Source: Roseivivax marinus (GTDB lineage Bacteria; Pseudomonadota; Alphaproteobacteria; Rhodobacterales; Rhodobacteraceae). Taken from it: a DNA stretch of 64,000 nucleotides. A model generated the notes under the pieces. The model worked only from the letters and a program-made list of their open reading frames with translations, did no database searches and was not told the origin of the DNA. Every line of letters starts with the position of its first letter. The stretch's first letter is position 1. The position numbers and the translations under genes were made by a program. The stretch is from NCBI RefSeq assembly GCF_900109705.1, contig NZ_FOAI01000003.1, forward strand, positions 186,001-250,000. Direction: 5' to 3'. This document shows positions 29,581 through 39,445 of this stretch, one piece after another.

Positions 29581-29917
29581 TCCCTCCTAGATGATTGCTT
29601 TTCCTCACTATTCGGGCACCGCGCCACGGTTTCCGGCGCGGCGCGAGAAATGTCGGCGTCCGGCGGCACGGTTCGCCGCGAAACTGTCGCATTCTCGAAC
29701 TCGAAGGTAATGAGCCACCTCAAGCGGGGACATCGGGTTCGAGGGATGTTTGGGCGCGTCAGGTCGGAAAAGCAAGATTTTGCAGGCGACTCACACGTGG
29801 TGACTGGCCTTCTTCCGGCTACCGTCGCTGACCCGCAGAAATTGTTTACGCCTGTCAAATTGTCGCCTCTCTTGGCCAATATTAACCAAATAGAACAAAT
29901 CCCGGAAAGGGACGGCG
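29581..29917. other. 337-base intergenic region
   Basis: Between tRNA-Pro and the Cache-HAMP gene. The right half is more AT-rich than its surroundings (AATATTAACCAAATAG near 29880) and presumably holds the promoter of the next gene; a short inverted repeat TCAC-ACGTG-GTGA lies near 29790. I see no convincing gene or terminator. Confidence 0.5.
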
Positions 29918-31066
29918 ATGACACGGCGGCGGTTACCTCGACTCTCACTGGCACTCACCTTCTGGAACGGTCTTTTCCTGGCAATCGTCGCGGTCGCGGT
30001 GTTCGTCGGAAGCCACCGCCACGTCGATGATCTGGGGAACCGCATCCAGGAAGATCACGCTCTCAAGACCGCCCGGGCCGTTGCGCTGACCTTCTCGAAG
30101 GCGATCGATCGTGAATGGGAAAGCCTTCGCGCCGTTGCCGCCAAGATCGACCCGACCGACTATGCCTCGGCACGCAGCTTTGCCGACGCGGTGCTGGACG
30201 CAAGCTCCAGTGTCGCCTGGGCAGGGATTGCCGGGCGGGACGGTGTGGTGATCGCCGGGGCAGGGGGCATGCGCGAAGGTGACGATGTCTCCGGTCGGCG
30301 CTGGTTCCGCGAAGGCCTGCGCGGCCCGAATGCCGGAACCGTCTACCGGCCCGACGACGCCGAGGCCGAAGGGTTCGTGAACCTCTCCACGCCGGTTCTG
30401 GACGCTGCGGGAGAGCCGCTCGGCGTTGTCGTTTACCGCATCAGCACGGACTGGGTGGAGCGCTACGTCGCCGATGCCGCCGATACGCTGGGAATCGACG
30501 CCTTTGTCGTGGACGCCCAGAACAGCGTGGTGTCCCGTCATTTGCCCAACCACGCCTCGCCACTGACCGATCGCGAGATCATGACAAAACGGCTACGGAT
30601 GGAGCGCGGGCTCGTGGTCGACGGGATTTCGGGCGACGGGTTCGTCTCGGCACTGGTTCCCAACTTCTCTGGACCGAACAATCCGTCTCTGGGCTGGGAC
30701 CTGATCGTGCGTGTGCCCGAACGGTCGCCGGCGCTGATCGATGCGACCCAACCGGGTTGGGGCGTCGTGCTGGGACTGGCGATCGTGGGTGGCATGCTGG
30801 GCATCGTCTACCTTGTGAATTTCCTTCTCACGCGGTGCATCGCGGGCCTTGCCCGTGGAGTCGACGACCTGGCGCACGGTATCGTCAGCTATCCGTCGGA
30901 CCGCGTGAGTTCCCAGGAGGCCGAGCAACTGTCGCACGCTCTGACACTGCTTCAGACCGAGACGCTGAACCGCAATCGCGAGCTGGCCCGGGCACGGCGC
31001 AAGGAGGAAGAGGCGCAGGCAGCGCAGATGCCGCCTCCGAAGCAGCGCTTCCTGCGCTCTGCGTGA
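29918..31066 (+). CDS. Membrane Cache-HAMP protein without output domain
   Basis: A 382-residue inner-membrane protein laid out like a chemoreceptor or histidine-kinase input half. TM1 is at residues 13-32 (FWNGLFLAIVAVAVFVGS). A periplasmic dCache-like domain (about 40-280) contains WAGIAGRDGVVIA, then RWFREGL and VNLSTPVLDAAGEPLGVVV. TM2 is about 285-306 and a HAMP-like segment about 307-355. The protein then ends in a basic, Glu-rich coiled stretch and a Pro/Arg tail. No kinase, methyl-accepting, GGDEF or other output domain follows, and no stop-interrupted remnant is visible. It may bind a ligand and act through a partner. Confidence 0.75.
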   Translation: MTRRRLPRLSLALTFWNGLFLAIVAVAVFVGSHRHVDDLGNRIQEDHALKTARAVALTFSKAIDREWESLRAVAAKIDPTDYASARSFADAVLDASSSVAWAGIAGRDGVVIAGAGGMREGDDVSGRRWFREGLRGPNAGTVYRPDDAEAEGFVNLSTPVLDAAGEPLGVVVYRISTDWVERYVADAADTLGIDAFVVDAQNSVVSRHLPNHASPLTDREIMTKRLRMERGLVVDGISGDGFVSALVPNFSGPNNPSLGWDLIVRVPERSPALIDATQPGWGVVLGLAIVGGMLGIVYLVNFLLTRCIAGLARGVDDLAHGIVSYPSDRVSSQEAEQLSHALTLLQTETLNRNRELARARRKEEEAQAAQMPPPKQRFLRSA

Positions 31067-31138
31067 CACTGGCCGGCTGACGTAACGTCCTTCATCACCG
31101 CTGAAACCACGGCGCGGCCCGCATCGTGTTTAGGGGCG

Positions 31139-31312
31139 ATGACGCAAGACACCGAAGATCCCGCCGTCCCTCAAGTGGCCCGCGAACATGCGTGGGTGAG
31201 CGAGGTTCTGGCCGACCTCGAGACCTATGCTCGACGCAACGGCCTGCGCGACGCGGTGCCTGACATCCGCGCGCTACGCCGCCGGATCGAGGCGCTGACC
31301 ACGGACGCCTGA
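31139..31312 (+). CDS. 57-residue hypothetical protein
   Basis: A small ORF with ATG 31139 and TGA 31310-31312. The product is soluble and helical, with acidic start MTQDTEDPAVPQVAREHAWV, then SEVLADLETYARRNGL and RALRRRIEALTTDA. GC-rich third positions match the coding pattern of the region. A GGGGCG close to the ATG is a weak ribosome-binding site. It may be a conserved small protein, but I do not recognise a family. Confidence 0.5.
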   Translation: MTQDTEDPAVPQVAREHAWVSEVLADLETYARRNGLRDAVPDIRALRRRIEALTTDA

Positions 31313-31479
31313 CATCCGATCTCGGGCGCGCAGGCGTGACCCCGCTACCACATCTGGACTCACCAGCACCTGAGTCGGGCACGCGCGGGCCGGTGCTAAG
31401 CTTGTGTGCCTCCATTTCAGGCATGGTTCGGCGCTTGACCGATCCGTCCCTGAAGCTCTTGCAGACCCGGGGATAGCCC

Positions 31480-31488
31480 TGTGGAAAA
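31480..31488 (-). promoter_or_regulatory. DnaA-box-like site upstream of nrdJ
   Basis: TGTGGAAAA on the plus strand, TTTTCCACA on the minus strand, fits the consensus TTWTNCACA at every position. DnaA control of ribonucleotide reductase genes is known in other bacteria. A single 9-base match can arise by chance. Confidence 0.4.
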
Positions 31489-31580
31489 CCGCGTATTTCG
31501 CCGGGTTTCCCCGCAACCCCGTGGGTGGGGACTTGTGCAAGACTCAAAGCCTGCGGGCAGGGAGTGTGGCCCTTCGCGCA

Positions 31581-31613
31581 GTCAACACCAAATATAGCGA
31601 AATACTCGTTGAC
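31581..31613. promoter_or_regulatory. Inverted repeat around an AT-rich core upstream of nrdJ
   Basis: GTCAAC (31581-31586) and GTTGAC (31608-31613) flank an AT-rich core that includes ACACCAAATATAGCG, a partial match to the NrdR-box consensus (12 of 16 positions by my comparison). It may be the regulator site or promoter of nrdJ, although it lies about 190 bases before the start codon. Confidence 0.35.
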
Positions 31614-31805
31614 GATCGCCCGCGAGTCGCGGCAGTTTGTGCTGGCCGCCGGAGCGATCCACTAGATGTGGTATGGCCCCGCGGGCATGACAGCCAGACC
31701 GGTCCGACCGATCGTCGCCGTCCTCAGGGTGCGGCGGACCCTGGAGGCGTGTCCGGACGCGGTGGGGACAAACGCGCAGACAGTCAGAAGAGGGATACGG
31801 GGCAC

Positions 31806-34800
31806 ATGAAGATCGAACGTCATTACACCACGGCCGGACAGGACGCCTATGCGGGGATCGACTTCGTCACCACCGCGTCGGAAATCCGCAATCCCGACGG
31901 CACGATCGTGTTCCGGCTGGATGACGTCGAGGTGCCCGCGCGGTGGAGCCAGGTGGCCTCCGACGTGATCGCACAGAAGTACTTCCGCAAGGCCGGCGTC
32001 CCCGTCGCCCTCAAGCGCGTGGCCGAGAAGGACGTGCCCGAGTTCCTGTGGCGCTCGGTCCCGGCGTCGGCCGACACCGAGAAAAGCGGCGAGACATCGG
32101 CCAAGCAGGTCTTCGACCGTCTCGCCGGCGCCTGGGCTTACTGGGGCTGGAAGGGCGGCTACTTCTCGACCGAGGAGGACGCGCGCGCCTACTACGACGA
32201 GATGCGGCACATGCTGGCCAGCCAGACCGCCGCGCCGAACTCGCCGCAGTGGTTCAACACCGGTCTGCACTGGGCCTACGGCATCGACGGACCCGGCCAG
32301 GGCCACTACTACGTCGACCACAAGACCGGCAAGCTGACCCGCTCGAAGTCCGCTTACGAGCACCCGCAGCCGCATGCCTGCTTCATCCAGTCGGTGAAGG
32401 ACGACCTCGTCAGCGACGGCGGCATCATGGACCTGTGGGTCCGCGAGGCGCGCCTGTTCAAGTACGGCTCGGGCACCGGCACCAACTTCTCGTCGCTGCG
32501 CGCCGAGGGCGAGTCGCTGTCGGGCGGCGGCCGTTCGTCGGGTCTCATGGGCTTCCTCAAGATCGGGGACCGCGCCGCGGGCGCCATCAAGTCGGGCGGC
32601 ACCACGCGCCGCGCGGCCAAGATGGTGATCTGCGACGCCGACCACCCCGACATCGAGGACTTCATCAACTGGAAGGTCCGCGAGGAGCAGAAGGTCGCGT
32701 CCATCGTCGCGGGCTCCAAGATGCACGAGCAGATGCTCAACGGCATCTTCGCCGCGATCCGGTCCTGGGACGGCGCCGAGGACGACGCCTATGACCCCAA
32801 GAGCAACCCCGCGCTCAAGGATGCCGTGCGCGCCGCCAAGCGCGGCCAGATCCCCGAGACCTACGTCAAGCGCGTGCTGGACTACGCACGCCAGGGCTAC
32901 GCCTCGATCGAGTTCCCGACCTACAACACCGACTGGGACAGCGAAGCCTACGCCTCGGTTTCGGGCCAGAATTCAAACAACTCGATCCGCGTCACAGACG
33001 GCTTCCTGCAGGCCGTGAAGGATGACGCCGACTGGGAGCTGATCCGCCGCACCGACGGCACGGTCGCCAAGACCATCAAGGCGCGCGACCTGTGGGAACA
33101 GGTGGGTCACGCCGCGTGGGCCTGCGCCGATCCGGGCATCCAGTTCCACGACACCGTCAACGCCTGGCACACGTGCCCCGAAGACGGCGAGATCCGCGGC
33201 TCGAACCCGTGCTCGGAGTACATGTTTCTCGACGACACGGCGTGCAACCTCGCGTCGATGAACCTGCTGACCTTCCTGAAGGACGGCGTGTTCGACGCGG
33301 AAAGCTACATGCACGCCACCCGTCTCTGGACGCTGACGCTCGAGATCTCGGTGACGATGGCGCAGTTCCCCTCGAAGGAGATCGCGCAGCTTTCCTATGA
33401 CTTCCGCACGCTGGGCCTCGGCTACGCCAACATCGGCGGCCTGCTGATGAACATGGGCTACAGCTACGACAGCCGCGAGGGCCGGGCGCTCTGCGGCGCG
33501 CTGACCGCGATCATGACCGGCGTGGCCTACGCCACCTCGGCCGAGATCGCCGGCGAGCTGGGCGCGTTCTCGGGCTACGAGCGCAACCGCGAGCACATGC
33601 TCCGCGTCATCCGCAACCACCGCACCGCGGCGCAGGGCAAGACCGACGGCTATGAGAAGCTGGCGGTCAAGCCGGTCGCTCTCGATCACGCCGGCTGCCC
33701 CGACGCGCGCCTTGTCGAACTGGCGCAGTCGTCGTGGGACGAGGCACTGCGTCTCGGCGAGCAGCACGGCTACCGCAACGCCCAGACCTCGGTCATCGCG
33801 CCCACCGGCACGATCGGCCTTGTCATGGACTGCGACACCACCGGCATCGAGCCCGACTTCGCGCTGGTCAAGTTCAAGAAGCTCGCCGGCGGCGGCTACT
33901 TCAAGATCATCAACCAGTCGGTCCCTGCGGCGCTGGAAAAGCTCGGCTACCCGTCGAACCAGATCGAGGAGATCGTCTCCTACGCGGTCGGCCACGGCTC
34001 GCTTGGCAACGCGCCGGGGATCAACCACACCGCCCTGATCGGCCACGGCTTCGGACCGGCGCAGATCGAGAAGGTGGAAGGCGCGCTGGCCTCGGCCTTC
34101 GACATCCGCTTCGTCTTCAACCAGTGGACGCTGGGCGAGGAGTTCTGCACCAACGTCCTCGGCATCCCGGCCGAGAAGCTGACCGACCCGACCTTCGATC
34201 TGCTGCGGCACCTGGGCTTCTCGAAGGCGGACATCGACGCGGCGAACGACCACGTCTGCGGGACCATGACGCTGGAGGGCGCGCCGCACCTGAAGCAGGA
34301 GCACTACGCGATCTTCGACTGCGCCAATCCCTGCGGCAAGAAGGGCACGCGCTACCTGTCGGTCGAAAGCCACATCCACATGATGGCGGCGGCGCAGAGC
34401 TTCATCTCGGGCGCGATCTCTAAGACGATCAACATGCCCAACGACGCCACCATCGAGGACTGCCAGAAGGCCTACGAGCTGTCTTGGTCGCTCGGCACCA
34501 AGGCGAACGCGCTCTACCGCGACGGCTCCAAGCTGAGCCAGCCGCTGGCCGCCGCCCTCGTCGAGGATGACGACGAGGCCGCCGAAGTGCTCGAGACCGG
34601 CTCGGCCCAGGAAAAGGCGGCAGTGCTGGCCGAGAAGATCGTCGAGAAGGTGGTGATCAAGGAGGTCGCCCGCGGCCGCGAGAAGATGCCCGAGCGTCGC
34701 AAGGGCTACACGCAGAAGGCCATCGTCGGCGGTCACAAGGTCTACCTGCGGACCGGCGAATACGGTGACGGCAGCCTCGGCGAGATCTTCATCGACATGC

Positions 34801-35456
34801 ACAAGGAAGGTGCGGGCTTCCGGGCGATGATGAACAACTTCGCCATCGCGGTGTCGGTGGGCCTCCAGTACGGCGTGCCGCTGGAAGAGTTCGTCGACGC
34901 CTTCACCTTCACGAAGTTCGAGCCCGCGGGCATGGTTCAGGGCAACGACTCGATCAAGAACGCGACGTCGATCCTCGACTACATCTTCCGCGAGCTGGCG
35001 GTGTCCTACCTCGACCGCACCGACCTGGCGCACGTGAAGCCGCAGGGCGCCACGTTCGACGACCTCGGCCGCGGCGAAGAGGAGGGCGTGTCGAACGTCC
35101 GCGAGCTGTCCGAGACCACCGCGTCGAAGTCGCTCGAGGTGCTCAAGCAGATCAGCTCGTCGGGCTACCTGCGCAAGCGCCTCCCGCAGGAGCTGGTGGT
35201 GCTGCAGGGCGGCAACCAGACCGTCAGCTTCGCGCAGCCCGACAGCTCTTCCTCCGCGCTTTCGGCTGTCGTCGGCGAGGCCGAGACCACCGTGGCGGTC
35301 AAGTCCAAGGCCAAGACCGGCGTGGACGCGGCCACCAAGGCCCGCATGCAGGGCTTCGAGGGCGATCCTTGCGGTGAATGCGGCAACTACACGCTGGTGC
35401 GCAATGGCACCTGCATGAAGTGCAACACCTGCGGCGGGACCTCCGGCTGCAGTTGA
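31806..35456 (+). CDS. nrdJ: Adenosylcobalamin-dependent (class II) ribonucleotide reductase
   Basis: Reduces ribonucleotides to deoxyribonucleotides using coenzyme B12 to generate a thiyl radical, independent of oxygen. The 1216 residues carry the radical-site motif N-x-C-x-E in [13 protein letters not shown] near residue 469, the conserved NSNNSIRV near 385 and PTGTIG near 663. The C-terminus is a cysteine-rich tail ([18 protein letters not shown], then CGGTSGCS) that likely binds zinc and re-reduces the active site. It starts at ATG 31806 behind AGAGGG; the open frame extends upstream through non-coding DNA. It is monocistronic, with a strong terminator. It implies a need for cobalamin. 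Confidence 0.97.
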   Translation: MKIERHYTTAGQDAYAGIDFVTTASEIRNPDGTIVFRLDDVEVPARWSQVASDVIAQKYFRKAGVPVALKRVAEKDVPEFLWRSVPASADTEKSGETSAKQVFDRLAGAWAYWGWKGGYFSTEEDARAYYDEMRHMLASQTAAPNSPQWFNTGLHWAYGIDGPGQGHYYVDHKTGKLTRSKSAYEHPQPHACFIQSVKDDLVSDGGIMDLWVREARLFKYGSGTGTNFSSLRAEGESLSGGGRSSGLMGFLKIGDRAAGAIKSGGTTRRAAKMVICDADHPDIEDFINWKVREEQKVASIVAGSKMHEQMLNGIFAAIRSWDGAEDDAYDPKSNPALKDAVRAAKRGQIPETYVKRVLDYARQGYASIEFPTYNTDWDSEAYASVSGQNSNNSIRVTDGFLQAVKDDADWELIRRTDGTVAKTIKARDLWEQVGHAAWACADPGIQFHDTVNAWHTCPEDGEIRGSNPCSEYMFLDDTACNLASMNLLTFLKDGVFDAESYMHATRLWTLTLEISVTMAQFPSKEIAQLSYDFRTLGLGYANIGGLLMNMGYSYDSREGRALCGALTAIMTGVAYATSAEIAGELGAFSGYERNREHMLRVIRNHRTAAQGKTDGYEKLAVKPVALDHAGCPDARLVELAQSSWDEALRLGEQHGYRNAQTSVIAPTGTIGLVMDCDTTGIEPDFALVKFKKLAGGGYFKIINQSVPAALEKLGYPSNQIEEIVSYAVGHGSLGNAPGINHTALIGHGFGPAQIEKVEGALASAFDIRFVFNQWTLGEEFCTNVLGIPAEKLTDPTFDLLRHLGFSKADIDAANDHVCGTMTLEGAPHLKQEHYAIFDCANPCGKKGTRYLSVESHIHMMAAAQSFISGAISKTINMPNDATIEDCQKAYELSWSLGTKANALYRDGSKLSQPLAAALVEDDDEAAEVLETGSAQEKAAVLAEKIVEKVVIKEVARGREKMPERRKGYTQKAIVGGHKVYLRTGEYGDGSLGEIFIDMHKEGAGFRAMMNNFAIAVSVGLQYGVPLEEFVDAFTFTKFEPAGMVQGNDSIKNATSILDYIFRELAVSYLDRTDLAHVKPQGATFDDLGRGEEEGVSNVRELSETTASKSLEVLKQISSSGYLRKRLPQELVVLQGGNQTVSFAQPDSSSSALSAVVGEAETTVAVKSKAKTGVDAATKARMQGFEGDPCGECGNYTLVRNGTCMKCNTCGGTSGCS

Positions 35457-35466
35457 TGCGGCCCGA

Positions 35467-35496
35467 GCCGGTGCGTCTCCCCCCGAGCGCACCGGC
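35467..35496 (+). other. Hairpin directly after nrdJ
   Basis: GCCGGTGCG (35467-35475) pairs perfectly with CGCACCGGC (35488-35496) around a C-rich loop. There is no T tract; it may protect the 3' end or act together with the terminator that follows. Confidence 0.5.
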
Positions 35497-35525
35497 GACG
35501 GCGGTGTGACGCGCGACTTGCGACC

Positions 35526-35562
35526 AACGGCAGGACCTCCGACGAGGCGCCTGCCGTTTTCG
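35526..35562 (+). terminator. Rho-independent terminator of nrdJ
   Basis: AACGGCAGG (35526-35534) pairs with CCTGCCGTT (35550-35558) around a 15-base loop and runs into TTTTCGTTT. It lies about 70 bases after the stop. Confidence 0.8.
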
Positions 35563-35752
35563 TTTCAAGCAACCAACGCGGGGACCTGCGATGCTTCCTG
35601 AACGGTTTACCCGCGCGGTGCCAACGCCGCAGGTCGGCGCGCATGAGCGCCCGGCCGCCGTTGCGTCACCGCTGCGGCAACCGGCGCCGTTGCGGGGTCG
35701 GGGCCGGTGGGGTTAATCTTCGGCCGAGGCAAGAAAGCGGGATATACCGTCG

Positions 35753-36274
35753 ATGACAGTCAGGACAGTGAAACTGGTCGCGGCGGCGGCGCTCATGGCG
35801 TCGCTCGCGGCCTGTGGGGGGCAGCGCGAGCGCGTGCGGATCCCGCTTCTGCAACACAGCGAGGTCGATTGCATGGCGCGGGCCATGTATTTCGAGTCGA
35901 TCCGGTCGAGCCGCGACGGCATGGTCGCCGTGGGCAGCGTGGTGATGAACCGCGTCGAGTCCGACGATTTCCCCGATACGGTCTGCGGCGTCGTCGGCCA
36001 GCGCAACCAGTTCGCCCCGGGCGTCCTGCGTCGCAGCATGGACGGCGGTGGCTCGGAGCTGGCGCGCAGCTCCGCGCGGGCTGTCCTGCGCGGCGAACGG
36101 CATCCGATGGTCCAGAACGCGCGGTTCTTCCACGCGGCGACGTACAACGCCGGCTACAACAACATGCATTACGTGCTCAGCACGGGGGGCAACGCGTTCT
36201 ACGAAAAGCGCCGCCCGCACCTCGTCACGCGCCCTTCGCCGCCGCGCGGGATCGAGGGTGTGACCGGCCGCTGA
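35753..36274 (+). CDS. SleB-type cell-wall hydrolase (lipoprotein)
   Basis: A 173-residue exported peptidoglycan hydrolase of the Hydrolase_2 (SleB) family. A lipoprotein signal ends in LMASLAAC (Cys21). The catalytic glutamate lies in CMARAMYFESIRSS, followed by VGSVVMNRVES, FAPGVLRRSM and the conserved ARFFHAATYNAGYNN. SleB-like lytic transglycosylases act on peptidoglycan; in Gram-negatives the role is usually envelope remodelling. It converges on the RND operon, separated by 30 bases that include a hairpin. Confidence 0.88.
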   Translation: MTVRTVKLVAAAALMASLAACGGQRERVRIPLLQHSEVDCMARAMYFESIRSSRDGMVAVGSVVMNRVESDDFPDTVCGVVGQRNQFAPGVLRRSMDGGGSELARSSARAVLRGERHPMVQNARFFHAATYNAGYNNMHYVLSTGGNAFYEKRRPHLVTRPSPPRGIEGVTGR

Positions 36275-36297
36275 CCGCGCATCCCGAGGGGCGCGGT
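36274..36297. terminator. Possible hairpin terminator between convergent genes
   Basis: ACCGCGC (36274-36280) pairs with GCGCGGT (36291-36297). It overlaps the stop codon of the SleB gene and precedes GGCCGTTT. The stem is short; its role in either direction is uncertain. Confidence 0.35.
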
Positions 36298-36304
36298 GGC
36301 CGTT

Positions 36305-39300
36305 TCAGGCCGCCGCCTCACTCTTCCCGCGCTTTGCCGCCTTGCGCTCGGCCCTCGGCAAACGCCGGTCACGCAGCATCAACATGGCGGGCGTGACCAG
36401 CAGCGTCAGCAGCGTGGCCACCAGTAGGCCGCCGGCGATCGCGCTCGACAGCTCGGTCCAGTATTGCGTGGACGGCGCGCCGTAGAGGATCGTTCGGGTG
36501 AAGAAGTTGATGTTGAGCCCGATCACCATCGGCAGAAGCCCCAGCGCCGTCGTCACTGTCGTCAGCACCACCGGGCGCAGGCGCTGCGCCCCGGTGCGAA
36601 GCGCGGCCTCCAGAGGGGAAAGGCCCTGCGCGCGCAGCTCGTTGTAGGTATCGATCAGAACGATGTTGTTGTTCACCACGATCCCGGCGAGCGCGATCAC
36701 CCCCACGCCACCCATGACGATCCCGAAGGGACGGCCGGTGACGATCAGTCCCAGAAGCACGCCCGCGATGGAGAAGACGATGGCCGTCATGACCACGAAG
36801 GCCTGGTAGAAGCTGTTGAACTGCACGATCAGGATCACCGCCATCAGCACGATGGCCGCGGCGAAGGCGCTGCCCAGAAAGACCATGCTTTCCTGCTGGT
36901 CCTCGGTCTCGCCGGCGAAGGTCACGCTGGCGCCTCCGGGCAGTTCGGTGCCGGCGAGCGCGGCCTGCAATGCCGAGATCTGATCGGCCACCAGCGCGCC
37001 CTGCGCGACGTTTGCCTCGATGGTGGTCACGCGCTGCTCGTCGACGCGGCGGATGACGCCCACGCGCTCCTCGGGATCGAAGGACACGAAGTTCGAGATC
37101 GGCACCAGTCCGGCCTCGGTGGGCACCCGCAGGTTGCCCAGTTCCGCCAACGTCCGGTCGTCGCTGGGGAAGCGCACGCGGATGTCGAGCTCTCCGTCCG
37201 CGTCCGAGGGGCGGTAGTTGGTGACCGTGATGCCCTGCGTGAGGAGCTGCAGCGCCTGGCCCAGAAGGCTCACGTCCGCGCCGAACCGCGCGGCCTGTGC
37301 GCGGTCGACGTTGATCGCGACCTCGACGCCGGGCAGGGCGCGGGTGTCGGTGACGTCGGTAAAGCCGCCCACGCGGTCCATCACCGTCAGCACCTGCTCG
37401 GTTGCGGCAGCCTGCGCCTCGGGATCGCGGGCCGACACCCGCAGGTTAACGGGTTTGCCCGAGGCCGGTCCGCCCGAGTCGGTCTGCACCTGCACGTCGA
37501 TTCCGCCGATCCCGGCCATGTCCTGTCGGATCTCGTCGCCGATCTCGGCCGCGGGCGGGCGGTCCTGCCAGTCCACGAGATCGAGCTGGATGGTCCCGAT
37601 CACGTCCTCGTCCTGCTGGCCCGCGCCCATGAGCGTTCGGGCGTAGACGCTTTCGACGCCGTCTCGGCCGATCAGGCGCCGTTCGACCTGCCGCACGAGG
37701 TCGTCGCGCTCGTAGATCGAGAGGTTGTCGCGGGCGCGCACCTGAACCTGCATGAACTCGGGCTCGACCGAGGGGAAGAACGACACGCCGCGGCCGAACT
37801 GTCCGTAGATCGCGAAACTGCCGAGCAGCAGCGCGACGGCCAGCAGGACAGTCGTGCCGGGCCGAAGGATCGCGCGTTCCAGCATCCGCACGTAGATGCC
37901 GGTGGCGCCCCGGATGTCGCGCGGATCGCCCGCCTCGGCGGCATGAAGCGCGGCCTTGGCGGAGGCGGTCTGAGGCTGCACCTTGCCGATCAGGCCGCCG
38001 ATGACGGGGATGAAGATCAGCGCCATGAAGAGCGACGCGATCAGCGTGAGGATCACCGTCAGCGGCAGGAACTTCATGAACTCGCCGATGGTCCCCGTCC
38101 AGAAGAGCAGCGGGAAGAACACGGACAGGGTCGTCGCGGTCGAGGCGATGATCGGCCACGCCATGCGCTTGGCGGCCTCGGCATAGGCCGCGCGTGCACG
38201 GGCGCCCTCCTGCAGGCGGCGGTCGGCCAGCTCCACCGTCACGATGGCGCCGTCCACCAGCATCCCCACCACGAGGATCAGCGCGAACAGCACGACGATG
38301 TTCATCGTGTTGCCCATGACCCACAGGAGCGCGACGCCGGCCAGGAACGCCCCCGGTATCGACAGGCCCACGAGGATCGCGGACCGCAAACCCAGCGCGA
38401 AGACGATCACGATCATCACCAGCGCGATAGCCGCGATCACGTTGGCCTCGAGGTCCGAGAGGAGCGTCTTCACCTGCTCGGACTGGTCCTGAAGATAGGT
38501 GACATCGACGCTGTCGGGCCAGTCGACGCGCATTTCCTCGATGGCCGCGCGGGCGGCGGCGACGGTGTCGATGATGTTGGCGCCCGAGCGTTTCGTGACC
38601 TCCAGCGCCAGTGCCGGCTGGCCGTCGATCCGCGCGAAGCCCGACGGATCCTCGAAGGTGCGCCGAACAGTCGCCACATCCTCGAATGTCACGACGGTCT
38701 GGCCGTCGACCTTGACCGGCATCGCCATCACGTCCTCTAGGTCCTGGATCAGGCCGGGGACCTTGAGCACGATGCGCCCGCCGCCGGTTTCGATCGCGCC
38801 CGCGGCGATCAGGCGGTTATTGCGCTGAAGCTGATTGATGAGCTCGTCGAAACCGAGGTTGTAGGTCTGGAACACCGTGGGGTCGATCAGCACCTCGAGG
38901 AACTCCTCGCGCGCGCCGCCGATCTCGACCTCGAGCACGCCGGGCAGGGCCTCCACCTCGTCCTGAACCTGCTCGGCAAGGTCGTTGAGCGTGCGCTCGG
39001 GCACGGGACCCGACAGCACCGCGGTCACGATGGGGAAAAGCGCGGTGTTGATCTCGGTGACGGTCAGTTCGTCGGCGTCCTCGGGCAGGTCGGGCTGCAC
39101 CCGGTCGGCGGCCTCTCGCACCTTGTCGAGCGCCTCGTCCACATCGTCGCCGGCGGTGAACTCGAGCTGGACGCTGGCGAAGCCCTCGGTCGCCTCGGAC
39201 GACATCTGGTCGAGCCCCTCGATGGCGCCGAACTCGGCCTCCATCGGCTCGAGCAAAAGCCGCTCGGCGTCCGTCGGGCTGATCCCCTCGAGACCGGTCG

Positions 39301-39445
39301 AGACGTAGACCAGCGGCAGGGGGACTTCGGGATTGGCCTCCTTCGGGATCGACACGTAGGAAATGGCGCCGAAGGTGAGGATCATCGCGAAGAGGATCAT
39401 CACCGCGCGGCTGCGCGAAAAGGCAGCGTCGATGAGGGTGTTCAT
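36305..39445 (-). CDS. RND-family efflux permease
   Basis: A 1046-residue inner-membrane pump with the two-fold RND layout: TM1, a large periplasmic loop, TM2-6, then TM7, loop and TM8-12. The proton-relay aspartate of TM4 is in LILVVGMLVDGAIVTVE. The start MNTLIDAAFSRSRAVM is typical of proton-driven multidrug pumps of the AcrB/HAE1 type rather than metal pumps. It couples with a membrane-fusion protein and probably an outer-membrane channel encoded elsewhere. The start overlaps the stop of the fusion-protein gene (ATGA). Confidence 0.93.
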   Translation of the reverse strand: MNTLIDAAFSRSRAVMILFAMILTFGAISYVSIPKEANPEVPLPLVYVSTGLEGISPTDAERLLLEPMEAEFGAIEGLDQMSSEATEGFASVQLEFTAGDDVDEALDKVREAADRVQPDLPEDADELTVTEINTALFPIVTAVLSGPVPERTLNDLAEQVQDEVEALPGVLEVEIGGAREEFLEVLIDPTVFQTYNLGFDELINQLQRNNRLIAAGAIETGGGRIVLKVPGLIQDLEDVMAMPVKVDGQTVVTFEDVATVRRTFEDPSGFARIDGQPALALEVTKRSGANIIDTVAAARAAIEEMRVDWPDSVDVTYLQDQSEQVKTLLSDLEANVIAAIALVMIVIVFALGLRSAILVGLSIPGAFLAGVALLWVMGNTMNIVVLFALILVVGMLVDGAIVTVELADRRLQEGARARAAYAEAAKRMAWPIIASTATTLSVFFPLLFWTGTIGEFMKFLPLTVILTLIASLFMALIFIPVIGGLIGKVQPQTASAKAALHAAEAGDPRDIRGATGIYVRMLERAILRPGTTVLLAVALLLGSFAIYGQFGRGVSFFPSVEPEFMQVQVRARDNLSIYERDDLVRQVERRLIGRDGVESVYARTLMGAGQQDEDVIGTIQLDLVDWQDRPPAAEIGDEIRQDMAGIGGIDVQVQTDSGGPASGKPVNLRVSARDPEAQAAATEQVLTVMDRVGGFTDVTDTRALPGVEVAINVDRAQAARFGADVSLLGQALQLLTQGITVTNYRPSDADGELDIRVRFPSDDRTLAELGNLRVPTEAGLVPISNFVSFDPEERVGVIRRVDEQRVTTIEANVAQGALVADQISALQAALAGTELPGGASVTFAGETEDQQESMVFLGSAFAAAIVLMAVILIVQFNSFYQAFVVMTAIVFSIAGVLLGLIVTGRPFGIVMGGVGVIALAGIVVNNNIVLIDTYNELRAQGLSPLEAALRTGAQRLRPVVLTTVTTALGLLPMVIGLNINFFTRTILYGAPSTQYWTELSSAIAGGLLVATLLTLLVTPAMLMLRDRRLPRAERKAAKRGKSEAAA

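Larger units (their letters stand above)
31313..31805. other. 493-base upstream region of nrdJ
   Basis: The longest gene-free stretch of the window. It contains a DnaA-box match (31480-31488) and an inverted repeat flanking an AT-rich core (31581-31613), plus a second 9-bp inverted pair, GTATTTCGC (31493-31501) and GCGAAATAC (31597-31605). I found no convincing cobalamin riboswitch and no gene with a good start. The length suggests complex control of nrdJ. Confidence 0.5.

Noticed and set aside
31670-31730. Possible cobalamin riboswitch upstream of nrdJ (bases resembling AGCCAG...ACCGGTCC)
   Set aside because: Only a partial B12-box-like string; the other conserved blocks (GCCACTG, GGGAA) are missing, and nrdJ enzymes are users of B12, not usually under this riboswitch.
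32973-35492. 839-residue minus-strand frame opposite nrdJ
   Set aside because: Same antisense artefact of high GC; composition is Arg/Ala/His/Gly-rich and unlike a protein family.
35591-35719. Short ORF upstream of the SleB-type gene
   Set aside because: ATG without a ribosome-binding site, low-complexity Arg/Pro/Ala product, and located just after the nrdJ terminator.
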